Under the pieces are notes generated by a model. That model made no database searches. It saw only the letters and a program-made list of their open reading frames with translations, and was not told the origin of the DNA. The position numbers and the translations under genes were made by a program. This document shows positions 19,750 through 31,262 of a stretch of DNA of 64,000 bases, piece by piece. The number at the start of each line of letters is the position of its first letter. The first letter of the stretch is position 1. The stretch covers positions 62,001 through 126,000 of the forward strand of contig JADDOH010001991.1 of NCBI GenBank assembly GCA_016648135.1, read 5' to 3'. This stretch comes from Agrypnia vestita. Its lineage: Eukaryota; Arthropoda; Insecta; Trichoptera; Phryganeidae.

Positions 19750-20279
19750 AAGCTATGAGTCCATCCTGCACTGTTTTTCTTTCCGAGGCAATGTATTAAA
19801 AAGTATTCGTAAAGTACTCGCTCATATTTATATTACAAGATTATTAATATTTTTCCAAACGAAACAAAGGTACATGAACCCTGAAAGTCATTTGCAAGCG
19901 ATGAAACTCATTTCAGGTACACCGCTATGGGCTATATAATGAAGTCGGGCGTCTTTTGCATTTGCCTTTTTTTTAAACATGCTTATCTTTGTAGTTTTAT
20001 TAAAATAAGCACTTGCGTTTAAAGCACTTTGTTCTGTCGGCTTTCTATTATTCTTTAGCATTAAGCTTTCATACATATTTGAGCCGACAAACAAGAAGTT
20101 GTATACAAAATAATTTTCAAAAAACTTGCACGTGGGGTGTGAGATATAAAGTAGGTAATATAAACATGTCTAAAATTTTATCAGTTATCGGGATATTATT
20201 TTTGTTTTTTTTTTTAAATTTGTATTTATTAATTTAACGCTATTTTTCAATATATTTTTTGTTGTTGTTTTATAACATA
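19750..20279. other. AT-rich stretch, unassigned
   Basis: No recognisable gene or repeat; a 68-residue minus frame at 20094-19888 resembles nothing known. Confidence 0.3.
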
Positions 20280-20760
20280 CTACAATTAACTCAACCATGA
20301 CCTTATATGAATAGTTATAGAGTTATGCAAAATCAAAGTTTGCATTTTTTTTCAATATTTCTAACTTATTTTTTACAAAACGTTGAAGTTTCATTACAGT
20401 AACTTATATCGATTGCGAAAAATTCAACCGTTTCAATAAAAGTTAAATAAAATAATTAAAACCCTGAGAAAATAGCAATTGGAATGTTTTAAAATTGGAA
20501 TTGGAAGGTTTTTATCATTTTATTTGATTTGTATTAAAGGGAATGAATTTTCCCTATTACATATAAAGTACTATTATCATAGTCCAACGTTATGCAAAAA
20601 AGACTGAAATATTAAAAAAAAAATGCAAACTTTGATGTCGCATATCTCCTACACTATGTCACGGTTGCTTGGACGTTTTTGACTCACAATCAAGGCAAGA
20701 ATCCACTTGTAAAATATTTTGGACTAGCTCTGTTACACCCTGTATATTGATGCACCTACA
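20280..20760. mobile_element. Diverged family F palindrome
   Basis: Arms with TTTGATGTCGCATATCTCC and its reverse, centre with AATTGGAATG; the right end is ACACCCTGTATA, a mariner-like terminus. Diverged from the 37157 copy. Confidence 0.6.
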
Positions 20761-20844
20761 GACAAATATCCACGCGTTGTTTTGTGATAAATAAAAAAAA
20801 TAATAAAAAAATTGCGTCTTGGTAGCGTTAGTGACACACATTGT

Positions 20845-21300
20845 TACGTTACGAAACCAACGAAAAAAAATTACTAAGATTTCGCGATAACTTTATTTGT
20901 CGTTAAAAGTTATTTTGTTAAAAAAAGACTAAAAAAATGTGATTTACGTGGAATGTAAGACCTCTCCTATTTTGAGGCACGTAATTGATGATTTTGCAGC
21001 ACTTTACACATTTTAAACTAAAATCGGAAATTGCTAGAAGGTTCCGGGACGGTCCACCGGATTCAGGAAACATTGAAAAAGCGACATGAATATATAAATG
21101 CGAGAGCGCCACGCTGCGCGGAATTATTATTGTTGACAGTGGGCTAACGCCATAGAAGCGAAACCGTTTGTTTGGCTCAGAGTTTGTTCGCTTACTAGTG
21201 CGTAGGCATGTGTTCCAGCAACAGTAAATCAAGATCAAGAAGAAACCAAGAAGATACCGACGTATGAGAAGTGATCTATAGTAATGGGAGCTATAGCGTA
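20845..21300 (+). mobile_element. Possible LTR with TATA box
   Basis: Starts TGTTACGTTACG, has a GAAGGTTCCGG block and a TATA box (ATATATAAATGCGAGAGCGC, about 21091). No second end or internal region is clear. Confidence 0.3.
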
Positions 21301-22154
21301 GAAGATTTTATCAATTCAATATTCAATACGTTTATTCAATATTACAAATGTATACAATGTTTACAGTGTTTACAAAATTAATTAAGCTTTTTTCATTGTT
21401 GCTGAGATTTTTGGCAGCAAATAAACACTAAATTGATTTGACGCCCTGCCTGCTACACTAGTAATTTACCGTATTATAGCAGAAAGTGCTCTTCCAGCAG
21501 TATATTGTTCAAGAATATTTATTATTTATATAACATTTGTGAATCAATCTTATTGCCAATTAAAAATAAGTAATAGTAATAATTAAATGTTTACAATTTA
21601 ATAATGGTGTTAATTCTATTATAGACAAAGAAAAAAAATTTATCTGAATAGGATATTTTATAAAATAAAAATAAAAAAATTAAAAGTATTTAAAAAGATG
21701 AAGGTAAAATGTTCTTATAGGATTAGTATTTTTCAAATTTAGGTTATATCATGGCTTTTAATAGGTTTTGGGCATGCTTCCTTCCCTTTTCATGCAGCCA
21801 GAGTTTCACTTTTGAAGAAAAATACGCGAGACTATGGCTACAAGTTTTTAGTTGAGTGTTTAGAGTGTTTAATATTTTTGGAGCTTGGAAGAGGTGAAAT
21901 CTTTGTGAAAAGGTTTTTGTGAATTTTGGTACAAGATTCCCGTGGGGGGTCCGCTGAAGGAATTTTCACCGTTCATTTGAAGAGATACCATTCTCTATTT
22001 AGACACTGTGCTCCACGTAAGGTACAGGTGATAGACACATTATGGGAGTTACTCCAATGTCTCTCGCGCATTTTTTCATTTTTTTTCTTTATTTATTTAT
22101 AAGGTGTTCAATGCACTCAATATTAAAGAGTTAAGATGGTTATTACGGTCTTTA
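21301..22154. other. Unassigned stretch
   Basis: AT-rich first half, slightly GC-richer second half; no frame or motif I can assign. It might be a decayed LINE read on the minus strand. Confidence 0.25.
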
Positions 22155-22185
22155 GACATATTTAACTGTAACTGTAACTGTAACT

Positions 22186-22294
22186 GAAACTGGAGAGAGC
22201 TGGCACTAGACCGAGATGAGTGGAGAAAGATTATTGAGGAGGCCAAGACCCACCAAGGGTTGTAGTGCCAAGAATGATGATGATGATGATGAAC
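22186..22294 (+). mobile_element. RTE-like LINE 3' end, 109 bp
   Basis: Encodes WRELALDRDEWRKIIEEAKT and HQGL then a GATGATGATGATGAT tail; same family as 14010 and 25893. Heavily 5' truncated. Confidence 0.75.
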
Positions 22295-22344
22295 TGGTTG
22301 CAGATATTTTATACGAACCGTATGTTTTCCGAGAAACGATTCTC

Positions 22345-22378
22345 GACGTTTCGTTGAATTCTTATTAAACATCATCAG
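22345..22378 (-). ncRNA. Hammerhead motif of PLE-A
   Basis: Minus strand CTGATGA, stem II GTTTAAT/ATTCAAC type with one G-T pair, GAAAC, GTC, helix III ACGT. Confidence 0.75.
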
Positions 22379-22501
22379 GAGGATGGCCTTTACCCGCGGA
22401 CGTAGAGGGCGGACCCGTCAAAATGAGAACAAAAAATATTTGGGAAAAAAAATTAGCGATGTTTTGTAAAAAAAAGTTACGGACGTTACACGAAGTTGCG
22501 G

Positions 22502-22531
22502 GGACAGACAGACGGACGGACAGACAGACAA
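22502..22531. repeat. GACA/GACG microsatellite
   Basis: Short run of GACAGACAGACGGACGGACA type. A similar run lies at about 60235-60265. Confidence 0.7.
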
Positions 22532-22559
22532 CGAAATTATTGTAATTGGGATTTTACTA

Positions 22560-23141
22560 ATCAACGCCCTAGTGGGCTTTTACAGTACAAGAAAGTTACT
22601 GGGATTTTATATACCTCACATAAAACATGTTTTAATGTAAATTATTTAAAAATAATAATATAAATAAAACATATTTAAGATAATCAATCAATGATTAATA
22701 CACAAGCAAACATTAATAATTAGAAACCTTTAACAAATTAATAATAAAGTAAAATAAAGATAATTAAACCAATATACCCGATAAATAATATAAGAAGATA
22801 AAACAAACTAAAAAAATAAATATAAAAGATAAAATTAAATATTTTAAAAGGGAAATTAACAATAATTAGGACACTTTAAAATAGATAAATATATATAATA
22901 CACGGGGAACGAAGTATAAATAAAAATTTAGTCCGTTTAACAGTAATTAATTCTATTGGTATGTTCTATCTAAGTAATTCTTTAATTCGGGTATGCTCCT
23001 ACAGCGAAAAATGTGCACGAATTTGTTTCCAAGGCGATGCATGGGTGTAAACGGTGAGTTTAATGCATAGTTATTCCTGTGGGTCCCTGCAAAGAACACT
23101 TCGTGATGTCTCGTTTGTCTTGGCGTATTATACGAGATCAT
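22560..23141 (-). pseudogene. Jockey-like LINE 3' end
   Basis: The minus frame 23141-22953 reads RQTRHHEVFFAGTHRNNYAL, NSPFTPMHRLGNKF and ends ELKNYLDRTY, the C terminus of a jockey-superfamily LINE. The AT-rich stretch below it to about 22560 is taken as its 3' UTR. Confidence 0.55.
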
Positions 23142-23145
23142 CTGA

Positions 23146-23567
23146 ATCAGATTGCAAGAGGCGGTATTCCATATTAGGGATGGTTTACGCCGTCTTCGAT
23201 AGCTCTGTTGTATGTGGTGTTTTTTGATCTTTTCTTTATTGATTTAAAATTTAGTTCGATCCAAGTAGAAAATCTACGACTTACCTTTAGTCGTCTGGTG
23301 GGCCGCCTGTCTCCGTGTACCAAATCTTCGTCCGCCGTATTCCTGGTCTTGTTTGTCACCTTTTTGTTGATTTCCGATTAGATTAAGGATCCGAATCACA
23401 CCGGTTCTTCCGTGTCCACAAAGCGAATCTGCCGCGCCGATTTGACAGCTGTAGTTTTGCGGTCCGTCACCGGGGGGTCATGGTACTACTTGGTAAAACA
23501 TCTCAAACCAATAAAGAAATGTGTGTCTAATGCGTTGTGTATATTTGTATAAACGCCTAAACAGGGA
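23146..23567. other. Unassigned stretch
   Basis: Mixed composition, no known motif. Contains a 61-residue minus frame without a family. Confidence 0.25.
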
Positions 23568-23953
23568 TACTAAACGCCTAGAGGCGTTCGAAATGTGGAT
23601 ACATCGTAAAATGTTAAGGATATCTTGGACTGACACGACTAGTAATGTTGAAGTTTTACGTAGAGCAAATACAAACAGACAGTTACTCAACATAGTAAAG
23701 CTCGGTAAAATTTCATATTTTGGTCATATAATGAGAGGCGAAAAGTACTCCATCCTCCAGCTCGTCATGAAGGGGAAGATTGAGGGTCGCAGAGGGGTCG
23801 GAAGGAGGCGGCATTCCTGGCTTGGAAACATCCGAGAGTGGAGCGGGATAAGAAGCGTGGAAGAGCTGTTCCGCACTGCCCTGGACAGGGAAACTTTCTC
23901 CCAGATGATCGCCGACGTCGGTGGGACCCGACAGGGCACATGAAGAAGAAGGG
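23568..23953 (+). pseudogene. RTE-like LINE C-terminal region with GAAGAAG tail
   Basis: The frame gives RLEAFEMWIHRKMLRISWTD, then VKLGKISYFGHIMRGEKYSI, GRRGVGRRRHSWLGNIREW and a final MIADVGGTRQGT before TGAAGAAGAAG. This is the family C terminus following the (absent) YADD core. A second copy is at 45225-45705. No stop from 23568 to the natural end. Confidence 0.8.
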
Positions 23954-23959
23954 ATACTA

Positions 23960-24370
23960 TTCCATATTTGGTCACATTCTTCTACACGTCGCTGAGTATC
24001 GTCATCTCCTCATTCTTTACTCCGCCTTGCAAACACTCTTCACTCCTCGCCTCTTCTGCCAGCAGACGTTTGTTTGTGGGTGCGATGCCGGTAAACAGTT
24101 TCTCAGGAGGTGTCTGGCACTGCGCGGCGACCAATTACACGCTCGAGTCGCCGCGCTCGGCTCTGCACCCTTTCGATGCCTGTTCCGATAGTGAAGCCGA
24201 ACAAATAAAAACGGTGCAGCACACGGAACGAGCGCAGTGCCGGCACGAGCAACAACACGGATGCCCAGGCTACAAGCTTTCCACCGCGGCGAGTGTGTGT
24301 TACAACTTCCTCGTGAGCGTAGAGGTTTTTGTGGCGTTGATCGCTCTGTTGACCCACAGATTGGGTTAAC
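23960..24370. other. GC-rich patch, possible promoter or exon
   Basis: CpG-containing sequence standing out from AT-rich flanks, with open frames on both strands (133 residues plus, 151 minus) and no motif. It could be an exon of an unseen gene or a GC-rich repeat. Confidence 0.25.
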
Positions 24371-24609
24371 GCACTTAACATTAATTTTTTTTAAATATTT
24401 AATTCGGTCATCCAACAGGGAGACACAATTATGGATTGCCCTTTCGGGATCACTCGAGATTAGAATTTCCAATCCCTATGGATCGGGATCCTGAATATTT
24501 TTGTTTTTGTTTATTTATAGAGCTGAATAGCAATTAACGACAATACCTTGCATTTTTATATCAGCAATTTTAATAAAATGCTCATTATTAATCATTGCAT
24601 TAAAGTTTT

Positions 24610-24990
24610 GGCTAAATCCAAGATAATGGTCCCATTGCATATGCAACAAAATGATTATTTCACTATATTTTTGAATGTGCTAATAACAAAATGAAAGATA
24701 ATTTACGTATAAAAAGTAAGTATTAAATAAGATATATATATACACTTTAAAGTTTCGAAAAATGCACTGCATATTTTGACATTTCATAGGCAATATATGA
24801 GGTTAGGTTAGGTTATTAGGTTTGATTTGGTTAGGTTATTAGGTTTGGTTAGGTTTGGTTATTAGGTTTGGTTTGTTTTATTTAGATTACGATTATTTTA
24901 GTTAGATTAAATTAACAGGACATTAAATTATATAGTGAAATACTTATTTTCATTGTATGAACAACCAGACCATATTCATGGATTATTCCA
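24610..24990. repeat. Dispersed repeat with TTAGG-rich core, second copy 52403-52770
   Basis: The two loci share GGCTAAATCCAAGATAATGG, TTTCATAGGCAATA and a GAGGTTAGGTTAGGTTATTA core in the same order. Copies are highly similar over about 360 bases, so the element is young. Confidence 0.8.
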
Positions 24991-25481
24991 AAATATTTGT
25001 AGGCGTTTTTCCAAGCATCAATCAGTCAATGTAGCAGTGTATAAACTACTAACGAGTAGTAGTTTTTATTACTGTTAGTTTGATAAAATACAGCAAATAT
25101 TATTCAAAGCTATTTTCATTATTTAAATGAGACATGAACATAAGTTTTAAGTACTTACTAAAAGCTCTATAGACATACAAAACATAAAAAATGCTGATCA
25201 ATCCCGATGATCTCGTCCGATTTTTCGGTTCGGGATTGATCTCGTAAAATGCCTCGAGATCTCGCGGGGTCGGGATTGCATTCCCTAGACACAATCGCTT
25301 GGTAAGATGAAATACAAAAAAAATAGTTAAATGTCTCCCACAATCAAAGGATAACACAAATAGGACATAACCATAGACAAGTCAATTTGACAACGACAGA
25401 TAAAACATCATTTAACCGATTGTTCCAAATTTAGCTTTAACATAGACACAAAGGGGCTCGTGATGTATATAATATACATGA
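24991..25481. other. AT-rich stretch, unassigned
   Basis: Nothing recognisable. Confidence 0.3.
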
Positions 25482-25885
25482 TCAGGGAGGAGGACGAGTT
25501 TCTAGTATCTGCCTCACCATATGACGATACTCTTCATATTTAGTGTTAAATATATCTATTGAATTTAAGAGGTAATTGTAATCAGAGCATATGAATGGAA
25601 TGGTAGAGGATTTCATATTGTTGGTTTGATAAGTTGGAAGGGAAAAGAGGTACTTCTGTCTGGTAGGTCGGAATGGGACGTGGAAAGCTAGCAAGCTGGT
25701 GATTTCAGGAGAATCAATAAGGTTATGAATTTTTCGGAAAAGAAAGGATTGATCTGACAATATTCGCCTGTTTTCTATAGTTTCCAATTTATGAAATTTT
25801 ATGGAGTCCAAATAGTTAAAATTCAAATTTAACTTAACCAAATCAGAAGATATATATATACTTAGGTCAAATAATTTCACCAAAC
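25482..25885 (-). pseudogene. Jockey-like LINE C terminus
   Basis: The minus frame 25883-25482 gives FRKIHNLIDSPEITSLLAFH, VPFRPTRQKYLFSLPTYQTN and LNSIDIFNTKYEEYRHMVRQ, matching the C-terminal blocks of the copies at 11145 and 48005. 5' truncated, no upstream core. Confidence 0.65.
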
Positions 25886-25892
25886 GACGTAA

Positions 25893-26625
25893 CTACAAAG
25901 GAAATAGATAGAAGAATAGGAAATGCGTGGAAGCAATATTGGAGTCTAAAGGAAGGAGATCCAGAAGCGCATAGTGAGCGCAAATCGCTGTTTTTTTCCG
26001 CCTACAAAACTGATAAAATCCAGACTGCTGTCCAGAAACACCAAGATATTAGTGTACAAAACGCTTATTAGGCCAGTGCTCACGTACGCAGCGGAGACGT
26101 GGGTACTAAGAGGAATGAGCGAGCACTGGACGTTTTTGAAAGGAAAATTTTGAGGCGTATCTTCGGACCGGCTCTAGAAAATGGACTTTGGCGCAGACGT
26201 TACAACAATGAGCTCTATACTCTGTTTGAGGAGCCAAATGTTACAAGTGTTTGGGAGAGTGTTGTTCTAAAAACTGTTGTTTTAAAAACTAATTTAAAAA
26301 TTGTTTTCATACTTTATTTATTTCACTTATCTCTTGATTTATTGCTTTTATTACTGTTTTCATAATTTGTTTATTCCTGTTGCATATTTTATTTATTTCA
26401 CTTTTCTCTTGTTTTATTTCTTATATAATTGGTCAGATTAGCGTAAAGATCTGAAATTACATTGATATATTGAGTCGTTCATAATTGAGCTCCAGTAGGA
26501 TATTTCAAGATGTTTCTTTGATTTATTGTACCGTGAACTTGTGAATACTCTAAATAAATAAATAAGTAACTAAATAAATAAACTAACAAACAAATAAATA
26601 AATAGACAAAAAAATAAATAAATAA

Positions 26626-26688
<63 letters not shown>

Positions 26689-26693
26689 ACAAA

Positions 26694-26732
<39 letters not shown>

Positions 26733-27061
26733 GTAAATAAATAAATAAATAAATAAATAAAAAAATAAATAAACAAATAAATAAATAAATAAATAAATAC
26801 AATTATAAAACTAGGTGACGGGTTCGGTGGCTGTGTCATATGGAGAGTGTACGAGCATCAAGCACCAAAGTCCCTACAGAACTCAAGGCCAACAGGGCGA
26901 AGGAGCTTAGGACTTAGGAGTGACTACGTCCTCAAAGACATCTCTGCCTTGGAGCTTCGGAACTGGAGAGAGCTGGCACTAGACCGAGATGAGTGGAGAA
27001 AGATTATTAAGGAGGCCAAGACCCACCAAGGGTCGTAGTTCCAAGAGTGATGATGACGATG
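25893..27061 (+). pseudogene. RTE-like LINE 3' end, chimeric start and internal insertion
   Basis: Bases 25893-25950 encode KEIDRRIGNAWKQYWSLKE from one LINE, joined directly to 25955 onward of the 14010-type LINE (ALDVFERKILRRIFGPALE). The coding end resumes at about 26801 and gives ALDRDEWRKIIKEAKTHQG, after a ~555-base insertion. The tail is GATGATGACGATGATGAAAG. Confidence 0.7.
26246..26800 (+). mobile_element. Retroposon inserted in the LINE, with very long (AAAT)n tail
   Basis: The uninterrupted copy at 14350 shows where host sequence breaks. The insert begins GTGTTTGGGAGAGTG and ends in about 250 bases of AAAT repeats. TACAA stands on both sides and may be the target duplication. Frames in the tail (for example repeated YLFI/LFIY) are artefacts. 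Confidence 0.75.
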
Positions 27062-27084
27062 ATGAAAGGAAATCATGTAGAAAA

Positions 27085-27170
27085 GAGATATGAGCATAGA
27101 CATCAAAAGGAAACTCTTAGATACCTGCATTCTGCCTGTCGGTTCTAATGCCAACACTTGCTTCATATAT
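27085..27170 (+). pseudogene. Small LINE reverse-transcriptase fragment
   Basis: Encodes MSIDIKRKLLDTCILPVGSN, a block that precedes the YGAETW motif in LINE ORFs. Flanks to 27930 are unassigned. Confidence 0.45.
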
Positions 27171-27929
27171 TTACTCCTAAACCATTTATTTGATATGGCG
27201 TGGGATCTAACGGGTTTGTCAACATAATTATGTTTTAACGGCGCGGCGTAGCAATGACCTTAGGAGGAATAAAGGCATTTTTTTACATTAGCTCTTTCTA
27301 TTCAAGCCAGACATTGAACTTCGGACAATTCAATGGCGTCGTGGAAGGCGAAGGGAAAAGAAGCGAGAACGGGGGGAGAGAGAGAGAAATAAATATTTGA
27401 CAGCGTCACGCGTCATTTAACCAATCACCGAAATACGGTTTTGAGATATTGAGACAATAGCCGACAGATAAAAAAAAACGTACATTCTCTTAACTTCAAA
27501 TGAATAATATATTCACTGTCACTCGAAATCGAAAGTTTTCACCTAGTCTCTTTAGAAATAATATTGTATTAAAAATAAGTTTTTATAAAAAATAAATATA
27601 ATAGACAAAAATGAACTTAAGAAAATTGTGAAATAAAAATACTCAACTTTGTTTTTTTCCACTATTTTTTATTTAAGAATAACACTACGTGTTACGTGTT
27701 TAGTGTTTTTATTTCATAATTCTTTTAAAAATGGATTTCTACAAAGTTAACGCCGAAACATTCAATAACTTAGTAATGAACTTTTTCACTTCGACGGCTT
27801 CTACGTATAATATCGTAACCCACAAATCGAAGATTTTGAGTTTTTTGTGTATTATATATGTATTTAATTATATCTTTAATTCCAAGAAAGAAAAAAATAT
27901 ACAATAAAAAAACTTTATTTATTGCAAAA
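27171..27929. other. Unassigned stretch
   Basis: AT-rich with a short GAGAGAGAGAGA run near 27380; no gene or known repeat. Confidence 0.3.
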
Positions 27930-28025
27930 TATTTCGCGTTTCGCCTTATGAGGGCATTATCAATCTCAATATTGATATTGCGATCGATAATGAGATTGAA
28001 AATGCCCTCATAAGACAAAACGCGT
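27930..28025. mobile_element. Inverted pair of PLE-G-type termini
   Basis: Arms with CGCGTTTCGCCTTATGAGGG and its reverse complement about 20 bases apart. Each has a GAAAC/AAAAC box next to ACGCG(T/A), like a hammerhead 3' half, but the first box reads CTCATAA, lacking two catalytic G positions. Confidence 0.5.
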
Positions 28026-28489
28026 CTAAGAAAATTTAAAATATACTTAAAAAACATGTGTTTTTATTTCCACATGTGTAAAAAAATAATGACTCGTTGA
28101 GGATTTGTTTGTTAAAAAATAAAATAAAAAAAACTTTTTTTTTTAACACGCATGTATTGCACGCCTGGTTGTTTAAGGCTTCTTCGCCACCAGCACCCAT
28201 TTCATATTCTTTGTCTCCGAGACTCTGTAGGTCCAATAGTTCATCGTACAATAGTATTAGAAAGTGATTTATGGTACAGCTATTTGAATTTCTCACGTAA
28301 CTTCACGTTGGCCACCTCCATTCCCGCCTCAAACATCGTAACAATATATGTACATACGTAATACTGCGCAGGGCCGTCACTGGGCAATACGCGAGTGAGG
28401 CAAAACCTTAGGGCTATACGTTCTCATATTTGTACACAAAATTCTTAGTAACAAAATTCCAAAATATTTTATTTTTATTTTTATATTTA
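28026..28489. other. Unassigned stretch
   Basis: Nothing recognisable. Confidence 0.3.
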
Positions 28490-28800
28490 TTAGAGACACT
28501 ATCAGGGTGATGGGTACATGATACTATAATAATAAAACATTATAAATGAAGATTATGCCCATTATCCCAATTGCAAGTGTCTTCGGCACGCTTTAGCAAC
28601 ATGTATTTTTACATTTATGTGTGTTATATATTTAGTGTTTGAATATAGTGTGAACATATAAGAATATGTAAATAAATAATTGATTTAATGGATCTATAGG
28701 TTCAGGTCTTCGTTTAGAAAATGGATGTTGTGTACGAGTGAGTTTTTAAATGATGATAAGGTATCTGCAAGAATATCAGCATCGATGTTAGGGTCAGCAC
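28490..28800. repeat. Dispersed repeat, partner of 4139-4455
   Basis: Same block order as the copy at 4139 (CCCATTATCCCAATT, GTCTTCGGCACGCT, GGATCTATAGGTTCAGGTCN). Confidence 0.7.
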
Positions 28801-28829
28801 ACAAACAAACGCAAATATACAGTTTGTTT

Positions 28830-29330
28830 GTATATTTTTATTTAGTGTAAAAAAGGTACACATTTTTACATATAGTAATTAAATATAAATTAACAAAGCA
28901 CTTAAAAATAAAGATTCCCAAAACATACGTCAACATTAATAATCATAAATAGAAATACGTTTTTACATCTAGCAAAATTAAGCAAAGAATACTTTTTAGA
29001 AAAAAAACATGAAACAACGTAACATGATCATAAATTAAATTTACTTTTCACATAACCTATGAAACGTAGTGAGACTTTTTACTTCTTTCACATTTGCTGG
29101 CAGTTCATTGAACAATTTAAGACCTTTATAGTACAAACTATTTTGTGTTCCTGCCAGTTTCGTTTTTGTGGAAGCCTAAAATCCCCCTACTTCTCGTAGC
29201 ATAAGTGTGGACCTCGAAATTGTATTTCATATTTTTATACATATATAATGGAACTAATCGATTTTTTATCTAATATATCAAGACTAGGACATTTTGTATT
29301 ATTGTAAATTGAAAAATAGCGCTCTAAACT
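28830..29330 (-). pseudogene. Jockey-like LINE 3' end
   Basis: Minus-strand frames give a C terminus of the form YYKGLKLFNELPANVKEV, usual before the end of jockey-type ORFs, followed by a 3' UTR. Several breaks. Confidence 0.5.
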
Positions 29331-29394
29331 CGTGTCTAGTGACTTTTTGGTAAATTGATAAAGTCTCATGACGTCTCATGACAGTATTGTAGAT

Positions 29395-29530
29395 TATCTA
29401 GTCCCGTACTACCCGTTAATAGTAAAGAGGGGACCGTACTAACTGGTGAAGAAGAGATAAGAACCTACTGGAGGGATTACTACGTTGAACTCCCTAACCA
29501 AACCGGCCTGCAAACCTGCAGTTCGCACCC
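29395..29530 (+). pseudogene. LINE fragment upstream of the reverse transcriptase
   Basis: Encodes KRGTVLTGEEEIRTYWRDYY, the linker before the reverse-transcriptase domain in RTE-type LINEs. It probably belongs with 30505-31262, split by the antisense L2-like insertion. Confidence 0.5.
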
Positions 29531-29539
29531 TTATAATAA

Positions 29540-30497
29540 TAATAATAATAATATTGGATTATTTATATAGCGCCATGTTTGTGAAAATTTCACCTCAAGG
29601 GCGCTTTACACACAAAAAATTCTTACATATTAAAATCATAGAATAACAAAATGAAAAATAAAATAAAAAAGAAAAGAGAAAGAAAAACAGCTCAAAACAT
29701 AAAATATTAAAAGAAAACATCGAATATTAAAAAGGTTCTGGGAAAGATTTTGTAAACAAGTGCGTTTTAAGTCTTTTCTTAAATAAAGTCTCCGAATCCG
29801 TGTTTCTTATCAGGGAGGGCAAAGAGTTCCACGCTTTGGGGCCCGCCACCGCAAATGCCCGTTCGCTGAACCTAGTTTTCTGGGACTGACTTGCCGGTTC
29901 CATAACCCTTCCCACCGCTGGGGTAGACGCTGACCTGAGAGTTTGACGTCTCCCATTATTGTCTGGAATACAGAGCTCCTGAAGATACAGAAGCGCCATG
30001 TTATGAGTGCCTTGTACATCAACCAGCACAGTTATGCGCGAAAATTTTGACGTTCCATATATTATCCATGCTGCAGCGTTTAGAACAGATTATAGTCTAT
30101 CGAGCTGAAACATCGGTAGGCCAGCGTAGATACCATTCCAGTAGTCCACACGTGATACAACTAATGAATTAATGAGTAAACGGGCTGCCTCGGAGGGAAG
30201 ATGTCTGCGAATACTTTTAATCTGACTCAGTTGATAATAACATGCACTGACGGTTTTGCTGATGTGTGTATTCATGGAGAGATCTGAATCTATGTGTACA
30301 CCCAACAACCTGACTGCAGATTTTGCATTCACAGACATTGATTCCTGGATTAGGTGTTGTCTTCTGGGTGTCGCCGCCCACAGAAGTTCTGTTTTTGATG
30401 GATTTAAGGTGAGTCTATTTTGTGACATCCACTCGCCTATTTCCTCGACTACATTCATGGCAATCAAGAAGCGTTCCACATGCTTTTCGCGAATCAC
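29540..30497 (-). pseudogene. L2-like LINE, reverse-transcriptase C-terminal half and 3' end
   Basis: Frames on the minus strand give SQNRLTLNPSKTELLWAATP and LLGVHIDSDLSMNTHISKTV (fingers/thumb region), then VSRVDYWNGIYAGLP, and after a frameshift ELCIPDNNGRRQTLRSA and FSERAFAVAGPKAWNSLPSL. The order is that of CR1/L2-group ORF2. The YADD core is cut off. The 3' end has an (AAT)n run and the same hairpin as 10328. It sits inside a + strand LINE. Confidence 0.75.
29569..29605 (-). other. 3'-terminal hairpin of the L2-like LINE
   Basis: Outer stem AGCGCC/GGCGCT as in 10328-10364; inner stem GTGAAA/TTTCAC differs in sequence but still pairs. Confidence 0.6.
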
Positions 30498-30504
30498 GAA
30501 TCGT

Positions 30505-31262
30505 CAATGTCTGTAAACGTAAAGGACAAACTGGACTGCGGTAATTACCGAGGTATGGCCTTGCTGCCGGTCGCGGGGAAGATATTCAGCAGGATCATTG
30601 TTAACAGGCTCGTCGAGGTCTTAGAGAAAACCAGAGCCACAGGCTGGGTTCCGAGCTACCCGTGGCACAGTGGACATGATGTTCACCATTAGACAACTAC
30701 AGGAGAAATGTCGAGAGCAAGGTATTGCTTGACCACTATAACTTGGCGTGCGGCGACTTTGGAACTAAAACCCCTCGCCCTGTCTGTCATTCAGTACAAT
30801 TTTGTATTTGCTTGGGAGCTGTGACATCTTGATTACCAATATACTCTGAATTATTATGTCCAAAACATCCTAACAGTCCGAGATGGTGTAAGAACAATTG
30901 CCAATGAAGTATCAAAGTTTTGCGAAGCTGAAAAAGCAAATAATGCACCGATATTACCGTCTGACAGTTTGATGGATAGAACGGCCGCCATTACGACTTG
31001 GTTTCTTTAGTGCTGCCCGATCAAATTTCTGTTAAAGGCTACGACACCGGTCACCGGACATTCTGTACATTATGTATTTTGTAATGAATTTATACCCTGG
31101 CAACTTCTGTTACGCGACAGGGACGCGCTCCCTCGCACGCCAATTTTAGTGGTCGCATTCTAGGCATCTCTTTGCCGCTTTTGTTGACCTGGCGAAAGCT
31201 TTTGACTCGGTCAATAGAGATATGCTGTGGAAATATTGAAGACACTTGGCATCCCAACCCTT
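30505..31262 (+). pseudogene. RTE-type LINE reverse-transcriptase fragments
   Basis: 30505-30735 encodes CGNYRGMALLPVAGKIFSRI and a damaged GTVDM-type block. 31167-31262 encodes FVDLAKAFDSVNRDMLWKY, the catalytic motif region carrying the first Asp. About 430 unrelated bases lie between and look like an insertion; the stretch 30736-31166 is unassigned. Confidence 0.6.

Larger units (their letters stand above)
22155..22405 (-). mobile_element. PLE-A 3' terminus split by a LINE tail
   Basis: The end word (ATATTTAACTGTAA at 22158) and the hammerhead part (22300-22400) belong together but are separated by a LINE 3' end at 22186-22294. AACTG on each side of the LINE is a likely target duplication. 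Confidence 0.65.

Noticed and set aside
24017..24472. 151-residue minus frame in the GC-rich patch
   Set aside because: No family resemblance and a similarly long plus frame overlaps it; kept only as a GC-rich patch.
26479..26839. Two long minus-strand frames of repeated YLFI/LFIY
   Set aside because: They are only the translation of the (AAAT)n tail.
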